DNA of 64,000 bases from Dryococelus australis (GCA_029891345.1 CM057000.1:140166163-140230162), one strand, 5' to 3'. Counted from the stretch's first letter, positions 47,273 to 59,144 are shown. Notes: a model not told the origin generated them from the letters alone. Numbers and translations are program-made.

Positions 47273-48569
47273 ACACTTTTAAAATAGCGGCCATATAGCC
47301 ATTCTATTCTAGCATGCTATCTCGTCGAAACCATGTATTCAATTCCAGCTTAACTTTGTATCGAATGTGTCTACATAAAGACTCTGCTGTTAACCATTTT
47401 TTTAAGCTAGCATCGCATTTTAAAAAATTTGTCGCATCTCTGGAAAAATCCTACAGAATTCTACCAAATTCGGAGAAAAAGTATCGCTATGGCATGCGAT
47501 GTAAAGTCATATTTTGAATGGTTCGGACAGTTGTTTTTGAAATGCGGGCATATGATAATTTTAGCTTGGTATGCTGGCAGTATCAATTACAACCACCAAA
47601 TATTTCTATGCAGAGCATAATTTCTCCACTATTTTGTGAGATAACCCAGCTTGAAAAATAATACTTTTTTGGTGCCATATTTCGGTGAAGATGTACTATT
47701 GTGAGTAGTATTAATTTATATTATTTAATGTGCCAGACTCTTATTTTCCGAATGGCAACTAAATTAACATTTTAGCTTAGTAAGTTACATGTAGGAAACT
47801 ATGTAACGATTATAAATTAACTTTGTATTCTGGCAATATCTATGTCAATAATATATGTACTACTACATAACGGTTTTGTCCGTTTATGAAGATCGTCTCA
47901 TGAAAAAATTTAGGTTGTATGCCATATCTCATGGACCAATCAACTGATTCCCAACGAAATTTTACACGCAAGAATTTTCACTGTAGGGCGTGTAAACTTG
48001 CATGCCCTACGGTGCATTAAGTTCTTTTTTTAATGCTATGTCTATTAGAAAATTAATCAAAATTCAGCCATATTTTGTGCCCTAACAGTATTCATTAGAG
48101 TCATCATTAATGCGTTCAGAAATCCTCTTTTGCCTCCGGTTTTGTAAGATGGTAACAAGTGAGAAAATGGAACATTTTGCCGTATTTCCGGAACTAGTCA
48201 GCTAATTACCAATAAATTTTTTCTCGCCAGTAGCGTTGCAGAAGGCCATGAAAACTTATGTCTTTTTAATGGTGTTAGATAATGATTTTCAAAATGTTGG
48301 CTGCAAAAATTATTGCGATAAATTTTTCATATATATTACAATTTAACGAATTGCAACCAAATTTTGTATGCTGGCAGTATCTATTAAAAGTATCATGCAC
48401 ATGGCATTTTTTTGTGCAATTTTTTAAGATAACTTCAAATAAGAAAATTAAGTTTTCTTTGTCATATCTCGGGAACCAATTAATCTATTTCCACCAAATT
48501 CTTCTCACAATTATCACTACGGTAGGTCATGAAAATTTCCATTTTTTTGAGTAGCTCAAATACGTGTTT

Positions 48570-48710
48570 TCAAAATGACGGTCCTGTGAATATTTCAGGC
48601 CAGTGAACCCCATTATTCAAAATGACGGTCCTGTGAATATTTCAGGCTAGTGAACCCCATTATTCAAAATGACGGTCCTGTGAATATTTCAGGCTAGTGA
48701 ACCCCATTAT
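48570..48710. repeat. Three 47-bp tandem copies at the end of block 1
   Basis: TCAAAATGACGGTCCTGTGA starts at 48570, 48617 and 48664. Only a C/T change (GGCCAG or GGCTAG) separates the first from the others. Block 2 has one copy at the same place, so this is a later expansion. Confidence 0.92.
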
Positions 48711-48775
48711 TCAAAACATAAGACTGATTACATCCGAAGTTGGTGATCCAAATCTTGTTTCCGTAACGCTGTTGA

Positions 48776-50160
48776 TTGCACTTATAGATTCTGGTACGTT
48801 GTTTGCTGTCCCGGTAAAGACAGACTTTTAAGAACTTCATTAAAATTATTTCACCCTTGTAGAGGAAAGGAGGCCCATTATTTATATCAATAACCTCTTG
48901 TTCCTTTTACAGCAGTATAATCTTCTACCTTAAAATCTGACATTTCTACTATGCTGCAGTAAAGAAATAAAAACATTATTTCATGAAACGTATTCTGTAC
49001 ATAGTACATTATCCACTTGCATAGTTTTGAAGCTCATCATACATTTGCGGGGAAATAGGATTGAAAGACAGGACATTTTTCCAAGCCCATTTCACAAAAC
49101 TTATAGTAATTTTTTTTTATCCTCCGTGGATTTGCGAGGCCGAAACAAAAGGCTGGGAAAATAAATTCCGCGATCGGAGAAAACAAAACGAACATGTGTT
49201 TGTCTTTCCAGCATTCGGAAAGTTTTCTTTTTGTGTGCGAGAGTCTCTGAATGGGCCAATTAACGAACGCGAGAGTGTACACACGCACGCACACACACAC
49301 ACACTAGCGCCTAAACTATGGCGCTCCAGCAAATTCGGATCCTTAACGGCACAACAGGAGCAAAACAAAACAAAAATAAAATAAAATTCCGCCAGTAATT
49401 CGCGACCGGTCCCGCCGAAGAGAAATTCCTCTAATTGCAGATTATTAATTCTTTTCTTTGTGTCGAGGACAAAGAAGAGAAACTTAACAAAAGCGGTAAC
49501 GGGGAGAGTGCACAAAGCTCTCCGCGGTCAAGTCTTTAACCGCATATTTTGTTGCGTAATTAGTTGAGACTGAACTACGATCCTTTTGCGGGGGAAAGAA
49601 AAAAAAAATGTTAGGGAAATGGGAGCACTTGAAACCCTCTTGATGGAAATTACCTCCGAAATATTTCCAAGTTCCGGGCGGGTACTTCATTAGAGTCCTC
49701 ACACCCCTACCCTGCATAACCATTCTCCCTTAACTCGCTTAAAAATAATTTCCCTTTGTTATTTTTTTTTTTTCACACTCTTTACTCCAACTATTCTGAT
49801 GCAAAATACGCCATTTTTTTTCCTAGCTGCGTCGCTTTGTAACTTGTTTGGGAAAGAGTCTAGTACCCACGTTTAATATTTCGGCATACATATATTTTTC
49901 CATCTTGTATTTTTTGCTGATAAAATAAGGAGAGAGGAAGAGAAATTTTATTGAGTTCATCATGTGTATTGATGGTTACCAAAAGTTTTAAGTTTTAATT
50001 TCCAAGTAAGGTTAGCTTTGTTCAAAAAAAATCGTGGAAAACTTTATGAACCGAATCTGCATTCACATCCCAAGGGAAAAGATTATTTATAGATGTTCTA
50101 TAAATTTATTTCACTTTTGTAACAAAACATACTACTCACAGATTTGTAATCATATTTCCG
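48776..50160. other. No gene recognised; CA microsatellite
   Basis: A CA repeat lies at about 49279-49305. Frames of 79-132 codons around 49100-49700 overlap on both strands and show no motif. Confidence 0.45.
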
Positions 50161-50167
50161 ATCGCGA

Positions 50168-50394
50168 AGGGGCCGTGGTGATGTGGTAGTCAGACTAATC
50201 GCCATCCACCTAGGCGAAACGCATTCGGTTCCCAGTGGAGTCAATTCCGGATTTTCGCACGCCGAATGATAACACTGGTCGGCGGGTTTTCTCGGGGATC
50301 TTCCGTTGCTTCTCCATACTTAGTTTCACCCTTAGCGGTTCCCAAGACCTCTATGTTAAAAGCCGCCCATGTCTCTCCACTCAATTTTACTCCT
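50168..50394 (+). mobile_element. tRNA-SINE with decayed boxes
   Basis: GGGGCCGTGGTGATGTGGTA, then ATTCGGTTCCCAGTGG, then ATTTTCGCACGCCGAATGAT, then GGTCGGCGGGTTTTCTCGGG, then GTTCCCAAGACCTCTATGTT, then a CTCCACTCA tail. ATCGCGA flanks both sides (50161-50167 and 50395-50401), a possible short target duplication. Part of the body (the CATTCCGGCGCC region) is deleted. Confidence 0.8.
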
Positions 50395-50399
50395 ATCGC

Positions 50400-51385
50400 G
50401 ACAGTTTAAAAGGACCCGAAATACAAACCCCCAAAAGGCATATTTATATAATACTATTACAACCTTATTACACATTTAATTTCTGTGAGACACTGACAAA
50501 TATATACATGTCAACGTCGATTCTCTAAGTGAACATATGTTATAATTATATCGAGTTAAAAACGTCGAGACGTTGATAAAATTCCTTACGATCTGCTGCA
50601 CAGGGGGCCAGAGATTTGAAAAACGTGGCCAAACCCCTCTAAAATGACAACTACCGGAAACGTATCTAACAAACTTATTATAAAACAGGAAAGTCCTGAG
50701 GATCTCAGAACATATTTATTTTCATCCTTTGTATTTTAAATACAGTGAAGTTCATGGCAAAGACGAAGCTTTCTGCCGCTCTTTGAAGCGCCGTGCTCAA
50801 AGAGGTTATTTGTTGATGCTATTAAAAAATATTTTGTAATGTTATCTGTAAACGCGTTTACATTGCAATGCATACTATGCTTCTTTGTGCCTTATCTAAG
50901 CCCATACATCCTGCCCTAAACTGAACAAACATTTGTATGTTAATTACCCTCTTGTGAATATGCATTATTGCGATTTTTTTTCGCTCTACTGAGACCTATA
51001 GAAAAGTCTAACCACATAAAACTCTCGTACAAAATTTAGTATTAAGATTAAAGTTTCAGCTAAAGCCTGTGCCGTGATACAGTGTTCCGCACAAGCTAGA
51101 GCGTATGCTTCTCTGAGACCTGCTATGTGACACTTCATGCAAGCATGCATGGAGGTTTCCATTGAATAACCTGTTGCGGGATATTTTGCCGCACAAGTTT
51201 AAAGGCGATTGCATTTGTTATTATATCACATCAGCAGCTGTGGTTCAGGAATCCGTTTATGCACAGAGCTATATTTTTCATTGTGATCATTGGAACATTT
51301 TGTGATAATAAGCACGGATGTTAGCCGTAATTTTCACATAATACTGTTCAAACATCAGAAAATATTTTCACGGATTTATTCTTGC
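50400..51385. other. No gene recognised
   Basis: AT-rich, no assignable feature. Confidence 0.55.
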
Positions 51386-51390
51386 TCAGT

Positions 51391-51396
51391 TGTGTG

Positions 51397-51461
<65 letters not shown>
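51391..51461. repeat. (TG)10 followed by T51
   Basis: Ten TG units are followed by about 51 consecutive Ts, the longest homopolymer in the window. Confidence 0.97.
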
Positions 51462-51469
51462 CCAAATTA

Positions 51470-52970
51470 AGAAATTGCCTCTATCTTCAATACTACACTC
51501 CGCTACCCTCTCTCTGATAGGATAAAATTCCAACCTTGTAGGAAAATTTCCTTCGAAAATTCCACTCTACCATTTACCTAAAAGTTCATGAAAATGGCCA
51601 GTAATTGGCTAGACCTTCCATATAAACAACCACACGCCCGTGTATGCAAGCTTGCATGGATTCTTACAAGGAAACTTCCATTGTAGCTTAGGCACTAACA
51701 AAAAATAACGTGATCGTAATGGCATCTACACATTTTTTTGAGTAAGTGCGCCTTTTTACATACGCGATAAGTTATAGTTAATAGCGTCGCTTAAAAGGGC
51801 TACTTAAATATAGGCCTAAACATGTATTTCAAGAATTTTTGAACTCAATTCCTTACAGGGCGAAAGGGGGGTAGAAAATGTTTTTGAAGACAACTCACTA
51901 GAGCAGAAGAATAGAAGTATATATAGAAATGAAAACTGTATCCTAACGAGAAAACCCGTCTCTTTCCACTTGCAGCCGCAGAAGAAAGTTGTCAGAACTG
52001 GGCAGAATATAAAAAATAATAGCATATTTTCGTAGAGTTAAATATTTCGCGTTATATTTTTCCCTTATGAGATTCTATACAGGTGTCTAGACAACCTTTT
52101 ATAACGAGGCTAATACTTTGGTTCGTCATTTTCGATTAAGAGTCAATTAGGATATAGTGTCCCTTCCATCTGCACACTAACCATGTTTGAGACGCAAAAT
52201 TCGATAGTTTTCTTGCAAAGAAGACTGTAAGAACTATTAACTTGTGAATCACCTAGATAACTGTCAAACTCACGTCTTATAACAATGGCGAGGCCGTTTG
52301 ATTGCATTTTCTTTTCCAACAGATCTGCGTTACTTGAATATATTCCACTAGTATTTCAACTAAAATCTCTCAGAAGACGAGAATCAGTGTATGTAATCTT
52401 TATTCTGTAGTTTCGAAATGAGCCCTCAGATAGTTTTAAAAATGCTTGCAATAAAAGAAGCAGTTACGAGGATTGAGCAACGCTGAAAACATAACAAAAC
52501 CGTTGGCATAGTTTGCTTAAGTTGTTCGAAAGTGTATAAACTAGATACAAATCTCAAGAGAGAGTCGTAAAAGTGGATGATGCAGTCCATTGCCTTGTGG
52601 AGTGCATCAAAACATATACGCTCCTGTGGCTTATCTTCATAAAAGCTACTCCTCAAATTTGTGACTCCTTTCATGTTATCGCCGAAACGCTGCAATAGCG
52701 CCAGGCTCCGAGTGTAGGATAGGCAAAAAAGATGTAAGCGAGGTCACAGTCTTCATTGTATATGCAAAGGTGGGCAAGTTTCCATAATGTACATACTGCG
52801 CTCATTCCATCCCAGTGTTCATTCACGATACTGCAATTTCCCCTCAATGTCTGTTTGGTTATGCCTATAAACAAGCCTCACTGACAGCCGATAAAGGTAG
52901 CAGGGACAGATTTGAGTAAGGACTGCTTCTCACATGGCCAGCTCTACGTTGCCTGCTTCAGGGTAAGCTC
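51470..52970. other. No gene recognised
   Basis: A minus-strand frame of 89 codons at 52426-52695 shows no known motif. No element ends were found. Confidence 0.5.
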
Positions 52971-52975
52971 ACCTA

Positions 52976-53380
52976 AAGGCTGTTCATGATAGATAAAGTG
53001 AGCACTTTTGAAATAAACCTTGGAAAAAAGTCACTGCCCCTGCTGGCATATATTTGAAAGGGCGCCCAGAGTGACATGTGCCCAGTAAAGTTGGCAATGC
53101 TGGATGGAAAGTTTTCTTCAATTGTTAACGTCGAATAAAAGGTGTTTGGTAACTATTTGTGATGACTTAAATTATTTATTTTGCTTTCTGTTTTTTTTAA
53201 TGCATCGAAGTATAAAAATGGCCAGAATTGCAACATATATACTTTTCTAATAATTCCAGAGTTTCACCTGAGGTCCATGGAAATGTTAACTTTACATAAG
53301 GCGGGAGAATACACAACGTGCATACAAGTATATTTTAAGGAGGGCTTTCAAGAGTGCTCGTTTTTACCGGGAACTGCCTA
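52976..53380 (-). mobile_element. Family A MITE, inverted, near complete
   Basis: Starts AAGGCTGTTCATGATAGATA after TA and ends ACCGGGAACTGCCTA before TA. The inner sequence includes AGTGACATGTGCCCAGTAAA, then TCACCTGAGGTCCATGGAAA, then GGCGGGAGAATACACAACGT. The left TIR carries a small insertion (GATA). Confidence 0.8.
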
Positions 53381-53654
53381 TATCAACTTGATAATCATAG
53401 CACCTGAAGGCAGAACCACTAATGTGGTTTACAGAGACGTCCATCGTTAAGTAAACTAGTAGCGTCTTCGTGTAGTACACGCGTGGAAGACACGGACAGA
53501 TAACTAGTTTCCTCATATGAGAATATGTTTTAAGCAAGACGGTTTTTACTATTTAAAATAAAGAATGGATGAACATGCTCTTTTTTAAATAATTAAATTA
53601 TATCACTAGAAATATTCTAAGGTTGTTTTTAATGCTGTGTGATGCTCTTGTATA

Positions 53655-54028
53655 CAAATTAATGAGCGCCTGACGAGCCCTCACCCGGCGATCCAATTCG
53701 TCCCAAAGATGTTATGTAGGGTTGAGGTCGATGCTCTGCGCGGGCCAGTCCAATCGGCGAACATTGTTGTCGGCGTACCACTACACAGTAGCCCTTGAAA
53801 CATGGCACCTGGCATTGTCATCCTGGAAGTAACACGGGTACATTCCGTAAAAACGCCACAATGTTGGGAGCATTTCATTGTCCAGAATATTACAATAGTC
53901 CTCTGTGTTCATACTACCACGGACAAACACCAGCGGTCCTACGCCGAAGGCCGTGAAACACAAGTCAACTGACGTACTGAGTTACCTATCTTCACGGGTG
54001 CCCAATTACTTTTTGGTAGATAGTGTAT
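53655..54028 (-). mobile_element. Tc1-like element, internally deleted
   Basis: On minus it starts TACACTATCTACCAAAAAGT, then AATTGGGCACCCGT, the typical look of a Tc1 terminal repeat. About 70 bp later it enters the second half of the transposase: NEMLPTLWRFYG, then CYFQDDNARCHVSRATV and DWPAQSIDLNP, which hold the second catalytic Asp and the SxDxNP region. The N-terminal DNA-binding half and the first Asp are missing, and no right TIR is seen. A stop follows SRATV and a frameshift follows DWP. Non-functional. Confidence 0.8.
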
Positions 54029-55478
54029 TTTTAGGTATTCGGAACAACAATACTGTTTGGTCAATTTAGATCAAATTTTGTATGCTAAATATGTGTAATA
54101 TAAACGTCATAATTGCCTTCAAATAGCCACTTTTCTCTGCCAATTCGTAAGACAGCGCGACATGAAGGAATAAAATTTTTATATCATATATCAGGAAACA
54201 AATCACCCATTACTAACAAATTTGACGAGACCGTATTACTGCGGTGGGTGATGTAAAGTGGTATGTTTTAAGTAGGTCAGAAACGTATTTTAAAAATGGC
54301 GGTCATATAGCTATTTTAGCTTAGTATGCTACTATATCGTCGAAACCATGTAATAAAAATAAATTTTAACTTTGTATACTGGCAGTATGTAGGGCCTATA
54401 TATTGCAACTGTCAAATATGTCTACACAAAGTCTATTTTGACCTCCATTTTGTAAGATAGTATAACACTAGAAAAAACGTTGTCATATCTCCGGTAAAAC
54501 CCCAACATATTTATACCAAATTTGGCAGACAAGCAGCACTACGGTAGTCCATGTAAAGTGATAGGTAGTGAGTGGTTCACAGTCAATTGCTTTCAAAATG
54601 GCGGTCCTATAAACGTTTCAGATTAATATTATATATCTACAAAAATACGAAACAAATTTCAACTTAACTTCGTATGATGGTAGTACCTATAAGATCAATT
54701 AAGTACATCTATACAGAGCCTCATTTCTCACCCCCCCCCCCCCCATGCTTATCAAATTTGGCGAAGAAGTTGTGCTACGGTAGGCCATATTAATTTGCAT
54801 GTTTTTAGTGTACCAGACACTTATTTTCAGAATGGCAGATATATAAACATATTGACTTAGCATGCTGTGTCTATGAAACTATGTAACCGCTTATAACTTA
54901 AATTTGTACACTGGGAGTAGCTAAGACAACCATTGTATATGCTAATACATAACCTTTTTGTAATCTATTTATAAGATCGTCACATGAAAAAAAATAGAGG
55001 TTCCCACCAAATTTTACACGCAAATATAACTATACTATGGCATGTAAACTTACATGTTTTAGGTGTGGTTGGCTCACTTTTTTTAAATTGGCGTTTGTAT
55101 AAATGAATTGTAGTAGTGCACTACATCTATGAAACAATTCAATAAATCAGACCAAATTTTGTACGTTTAAATGTATTCATAAGAGGTGCTACTTATGCAT
55201 ACTTAAATCCATGTAAATTTACATAATTTAAGTGTGGTCAGACACTGATTTTAAATATGGTGGCCATACAAATAATTTAGATAAGTTTGTCATATATATT
55301 ATTCAGTTCAACCAATTTCAACCAAACTTAGTACACAGTATCTATTAGAAGCTTTGTATACAATGCATCTTTTTTTGCGAAATTTTGGAAGATATCATCA
55401 AATAAGAAAATAAAATTTTCTACCATATCTCGGGAACCTATGAACCGATTTCCTCTAGTTTCTTCACACAAGTACACA

Positions 55479-56478
55479 CTAAATTCGAATCAGTGGGAAA
55501 CACTGATTCGCGGTGAAATTCAACTACTCGAATCAGTGAAAATCACTGATTGTTTCAGAGCAAAATTTCTCGGATTGAATTAGCGTTGTGAAATTATTTC
55601 ACTGATTGAATAAGTGACGGCCGACTACAGTGGCGAATTACGTATTGTTTTTATTGAATGTTACCAAATACTTTCGTGAGATAAACATATTTACGATAGT
55701 TTATTATTTATATTGCGCAATTTACTGTAATTAACAAAGGTAAAAAAAAAAAAAAAGCAGGAGGTGGACGGGATTGAACTCACAAACGTTTCGATTTTGT
55801 TCAGTTATCTTACCAGCTGTGCTATCACGCCTACTCAAAGTATCTAGAGGAAAGTATACGTGTTATACTTTCGCCGCGACATAATGAAGATTTAAATTAT
55901 ATGCTCTTACTTTTTGTTTTTAGTTTAAATGGTACCGTTGGGATTATTAAGACGAATAGTACAAATATATGTGCCCTCTCTTCATCGCATTATATGCAGT
56001 TTAAAACTTCAAACTGAGCGCTGTGACGATTACATGTAAATGAAATGAAAGACGTAAAAACGGAATGAAAGGCTGTATGTTCATATTGCGTCATAAAAAG
56101 GCGTTTCGAAAGACGAAACACATTTGAGAAAGTATTTTGTATTTGTTTTATAAGTTTATGTGTAGTTATTTCACTTGATACGTGTCGTTTATCAGTCATT
56201 TTTAAACGTTGTTTAGCGTCCATTTTCAAACTTTCTTTAACGGCCATTTTTACACGCTGTTTAACTGATCATGATCCATCAGACAAAAAAAAATTACTGA
56301 GTAAACAGTGAAAAAAATGACTGATGAATCAGTGGAAAATGTCACTGGAACAATAAGTGAAGGAAATCTGGCATTATTTTTTATTGATTCGTCAGTTAAA
56401 TTAACTGAAGCGACTGTTGAATTAGTCTGATACGTTTGACTGATTCAGACATTGAAATTCTCACTGATTCAGATTTAG
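55479..56478. mobile_element. 1,000-bp element with ACTGATTC palindromes
   Basis: Inverted ends CTAAATTCGAATCAGTG and (reverse complement of the right) CTAAATCTGAATCAGTG define the element, which sits inside a satellite unit. Near the left end CGAATCAGTG-GGAAA-CACTGATTCG forms a 10-bp hairpin, and AATCAGTG-AAAAT-CACTGATT an 8-bp one. More ACTGATT/AATCAGT motifs fill both subterminal regions. Inside are a tRNA-like unit (55757-55837, minus) and an 85-codon minus frame (55990-56247) starting with short repeats (KESLKMDAKQRLKMTDKR). No transposase was recognised, so it is probably non-autonomous. No clear target duplication was seen. Confidence 0.7.
55757..55837 (-). ncRNA. tRNA-like pol III unit, probably decayed
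   Basis: On minus, GTGATAGCACAGCTGGTAAG resembles an A-box region (TAGCNCAGNTGGTA) and GTGAGTTCAATCCCGTC a B box (GTTCAATCC), spaced as in a tRNA. A run of about 14 Ts follows on the same strand, a strong pol III terminator. The T stem and acceptor stem pair poorly, so it is not a working tRNA. It may be a tRNA pseudogene, SINE head or small RNA. Confidence 0.5.
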
Positions 56479-56728
56479 AATGTTGCGCTGTAGTAGACTA
56501 TGTTAACTTACGTGTTTCGCTGGCTCAGGCTCTTATTTCATAAAATGATGGCGCTGTAAATGTTTTGGGTTAGAAAACCCTATCATTCGATACATAATAC
56601 TGATAACATCCGGAGCTGCTGCCCCGAATCCTACATCTGTAATGAAGTTGATCGCCTCCTCCCCCCCCCCCCTCCCAATCCAGCTAATGATGATAAGAGG
56701 ATTTCTGAGCTCGAGTCTTCGGTAAGGC

Positions 56729-56796
56729 ACTTGTTTATTTGTACAGCTAATATTTGCAGGGTTTTCAAAAGTGATCAGTTTATCGCGAACAGCTTT
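56729..56796 (-). mobile_element. Family A MITE end fragment
   Basis: TTGCAGGGTTTTCAAAAGTG, then ATCAGTTTATCGCGAACAGC before TTTTA matches the right end of the inverted copy at 31981-32398. Only about 70 bp remain. Confidence 0.5.
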
Positions 56797-57439
56797 TACT
56801 GTGGTGGACAGCGTGGATGAATGTTGCACATTAAAACATCTTCCTACTTGTGAAACCATCCCTTTCATCTCGTAAGGTGTAAAATTCGACTAAATGCACA
56901 GGCAGTTTGGTAAAAAGCAGTCATATGTGGCCATTAGGAAGGATCATCTGCTATTTACAGATAACGACAACCCTAGGATTATCAGACGTCGTGCAAAATG
57001 AGCACATGTCCTCCTTTTTCGACTAAAACGTTTTGCGTCCAACCGAATTTTTCGTGGGGACAAAAATATCAGACTTCATTTACCCTACAAAATATAGTAT
57101 TTTGTTACTAATAATTTATATATTATTATTTTTTATACAAAATCTTTCTTACGGCAGTGTTGTAAACATTCACTCGGTTAATAATATCAAATTATCTGTA
57201 TGCTCCTTAATTAATAAAGTTAATTAGTTTTATGATTATTCTAATTTATAATTTATATTCATTTTCATTCTGCAGCGTGTGAATTAAATTTTTTAGTTGT
57301 TTAAAATCACTTTACGCACTCAAGTTCATTTTTCTCGTTCTTAAGTTTCATTTGTTACTAACTTATAGCAAAAATTTATTTCATGTCATTAATTAAAATT
57401 TTGAAAATAATCACGATTTTTTTTTACATTAGTAAGATA

Positions 57440-57720
57440 ATGCCTCCATCTTCTTCTTCTCCTCAACCTTTGAGTTGGTAGATAACATGCATGTCTCCCG
57501 AGTGTTTCCTCTGTTTGGCTAACATCTTCAAGTGGAAATAAGTGTTCTTGTCTTTAATGCTGTCTATAAAATTTTCTCTTGGTCTTCCTCTGCTCCTTCT
57601 ACATCCCAGCTTCCCCTCAAACAAGGTGATGCGCCAATTAGAAGGACGAAGCAAGTGGCAAACAAAGCTATTTCTCCTCTTGTTTAAGATAATGTATATA
57701 CTAAATAATCATGGCAATAA
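57440..57720 (-). pseudogene. LINE reverse transcriptase C-terminal tail
   Basis: The minus frame reads SNWRITLFEGKLGCRRSRGR, then PRENFIDSIKDKN, then LKMLAKQRKHSGDMH. This EGKxxGxRxRGRPR...LAxxRxxW pattern is the C-terminal tail of insect non-LTR retrotransposon reverse transcriptases. The upstream part (RRNSFVCHLLRPSNW) fits as well. The polymerase domain itself is absent, so this is a 5'-truncated copy. Confidence 0.6.
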
Positions 57721-58228
57721 TTTTGAAACAGGAAGCTGAGTGACGATAAAAAAAGGTATCCCACCATATTACACGATATTACCCGGTAAGGTACATACGT
57801 ATTGTATTTTTGGTGGCACATATATGTTGCTACAGGCGGAGACACTTGTACTATGTAGAAATGTCTACCCCCATTCCAAATTCAGTAGTTTTGTGAGATA
57901 GTGAAATTGCCATTTTTTTTTTAAACAACCTGGCGTAAATCGTAAATAAATGTTATTATTCGAAACAAGAATAACACCATTTTTTTTACAAGTAGGATGA
58001 GTAGTTTACGTTCGCTTCCAAGAAAAACTTTGCTTCATGTTGACAATTAAAAATAGGTTGGCAAGGACAATATTGATCTTAAATCTAACAGATTTCCAAA
58101 ACAGATACTTAAGATACGTGAGTTTATATTAGATTTCTCTGGACTTTACTTAGCAGTGTACAGAAAACAGTGATCTGTGATGTCATGTCAAAGGGTCGTA
58201 GTTTAACCGATGTTGATTGCCTCGTTAA

Positions 58229-58234
<6 letters not shown>

Positions 58235-58291
<57 letters not shown>
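58235..58291. repeat. AT microsatellite
   Basis: About 28 uninterrupted AT units. Confidence 0.95.
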
Positions 58292-58294
<3 letters not shown>

Positions 58295-59144
58295 TAAATT
58301 ACGCGACTCGTATAAACCGCATTTTCTCGTTTGTCAAGCTGCGTAATCAGCTCTGAAGTTCTAGTTCTTAAGTACTTTAATCGTTCGTTATTTTTTAACT
58401 TTGTGTTTTTCATTTAATCTTTTGCTCAGACCGTCATCCTCTTTTCTTCCTAGTTACCATTTCAGCGACTATTTCTTTCATCCCCTTCACCCTCTCCACC
58501 TCCCAACCATCCCTTAGACTGTTTCTACACCCTCCATCTCAACCCATCAAATATTATCTCTCCCCTGCTTCAACCTTCTTAAACGTTAACCTTTCTTCTT
58601 TTTGTTTGCAGTTTTTTTCTGGCCTGTAATCTAACCCGAGCCTCGAAACGCAAGCAATAAAAGAAAAGGAAATCTTGCGGAATTCTTTTTTTTCATCAGG
58701 GCATGAGAATTGAGTTGGTAGTAATATTTTTAAATTCCTAGTTCTCAATCGAAGATTATATTTGGCAGGGCTTCAGAAAAAGTTGAAGTGACTTGGAATG
58801 GGACTATATGTTTGCAAGCTGGAGTGTTGTGTTGCTCCCACGCGTGGTATAGTTTGAGCCTTTCATGATTCGCGTCGTTATTAAGTAACGTGCTAGACTT
58901 CACTGCGCTGTACCTTCTTCAGAGCAATCGGTGATTTCCTTCCATACTGACAACTATTTGGTGTTATTGCCCTGCGCCATCTACTGGGGATCGGTTACTC
59001 AACAATCGAGCCTTTCCTATTGGCTAAAGTCGTCTTTGCAACTTGTCACTTAAGTCGGCCAACGACACGTCCCCATATACAGGTTTTAATCTTCCATTAC
59101 AGTTTAGGAAGTTTTTCCAGAATATTTTTTTTCCAGTGTACACT

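Larger units (their letters stand above)
45025..48775. repeat. Satellite-like block 1 of ~255-bp diverged units
   Basis: Recurring phrases in fixed order are CCATTTTGTAAGATA, GCCATATCTCGGGAACCAAT, CCGATTCCCACCAAATTT, CACTACGGTAGGCCATG, TTTTAAGTGTGTCAGACAC, AAAATGGCGGTCATATAG and TTTGTATACTGGCAGTATCT. The NGTAAGAT phrase falls near 45150, 45411, 45659, then after the minisatellite at 47392, 47628, 47881, 48137 and 48416. No frame stays open. The block ends in CATAAGACTGATTACATCCG, then AAGTTGGTGATCC and AATCTTG, which is also how block 2 ends. Confidence 0.8.
54030..56640. repeat. Satellite-like block 2, related to block 1
   Basis: Same unit phrases as block 1: CCATTTTGTAAGATAGTATA near 54449, AAAATGGCGGTCATATAGCT at 54294, ATCTCGGGAACCTATGAACC at 55424 and AGGCCATATTAATTTGCATG at 54783. 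The unit spacing is irregular (about 250-300 bp). One unit is broken by a 14-C run (54731-54744) and another by the 1-kb element at 55479. It ends CATAATACTGATAACATCCG, then GAGCTGCTGCCCCGAATC, parallel to the end of block 1. Confidence 0.75.

Noticed and set aside
51290..51533. Frames with poly-Phe or poly-Lys
   Set aside because: They translate the (TG)nT51 run.
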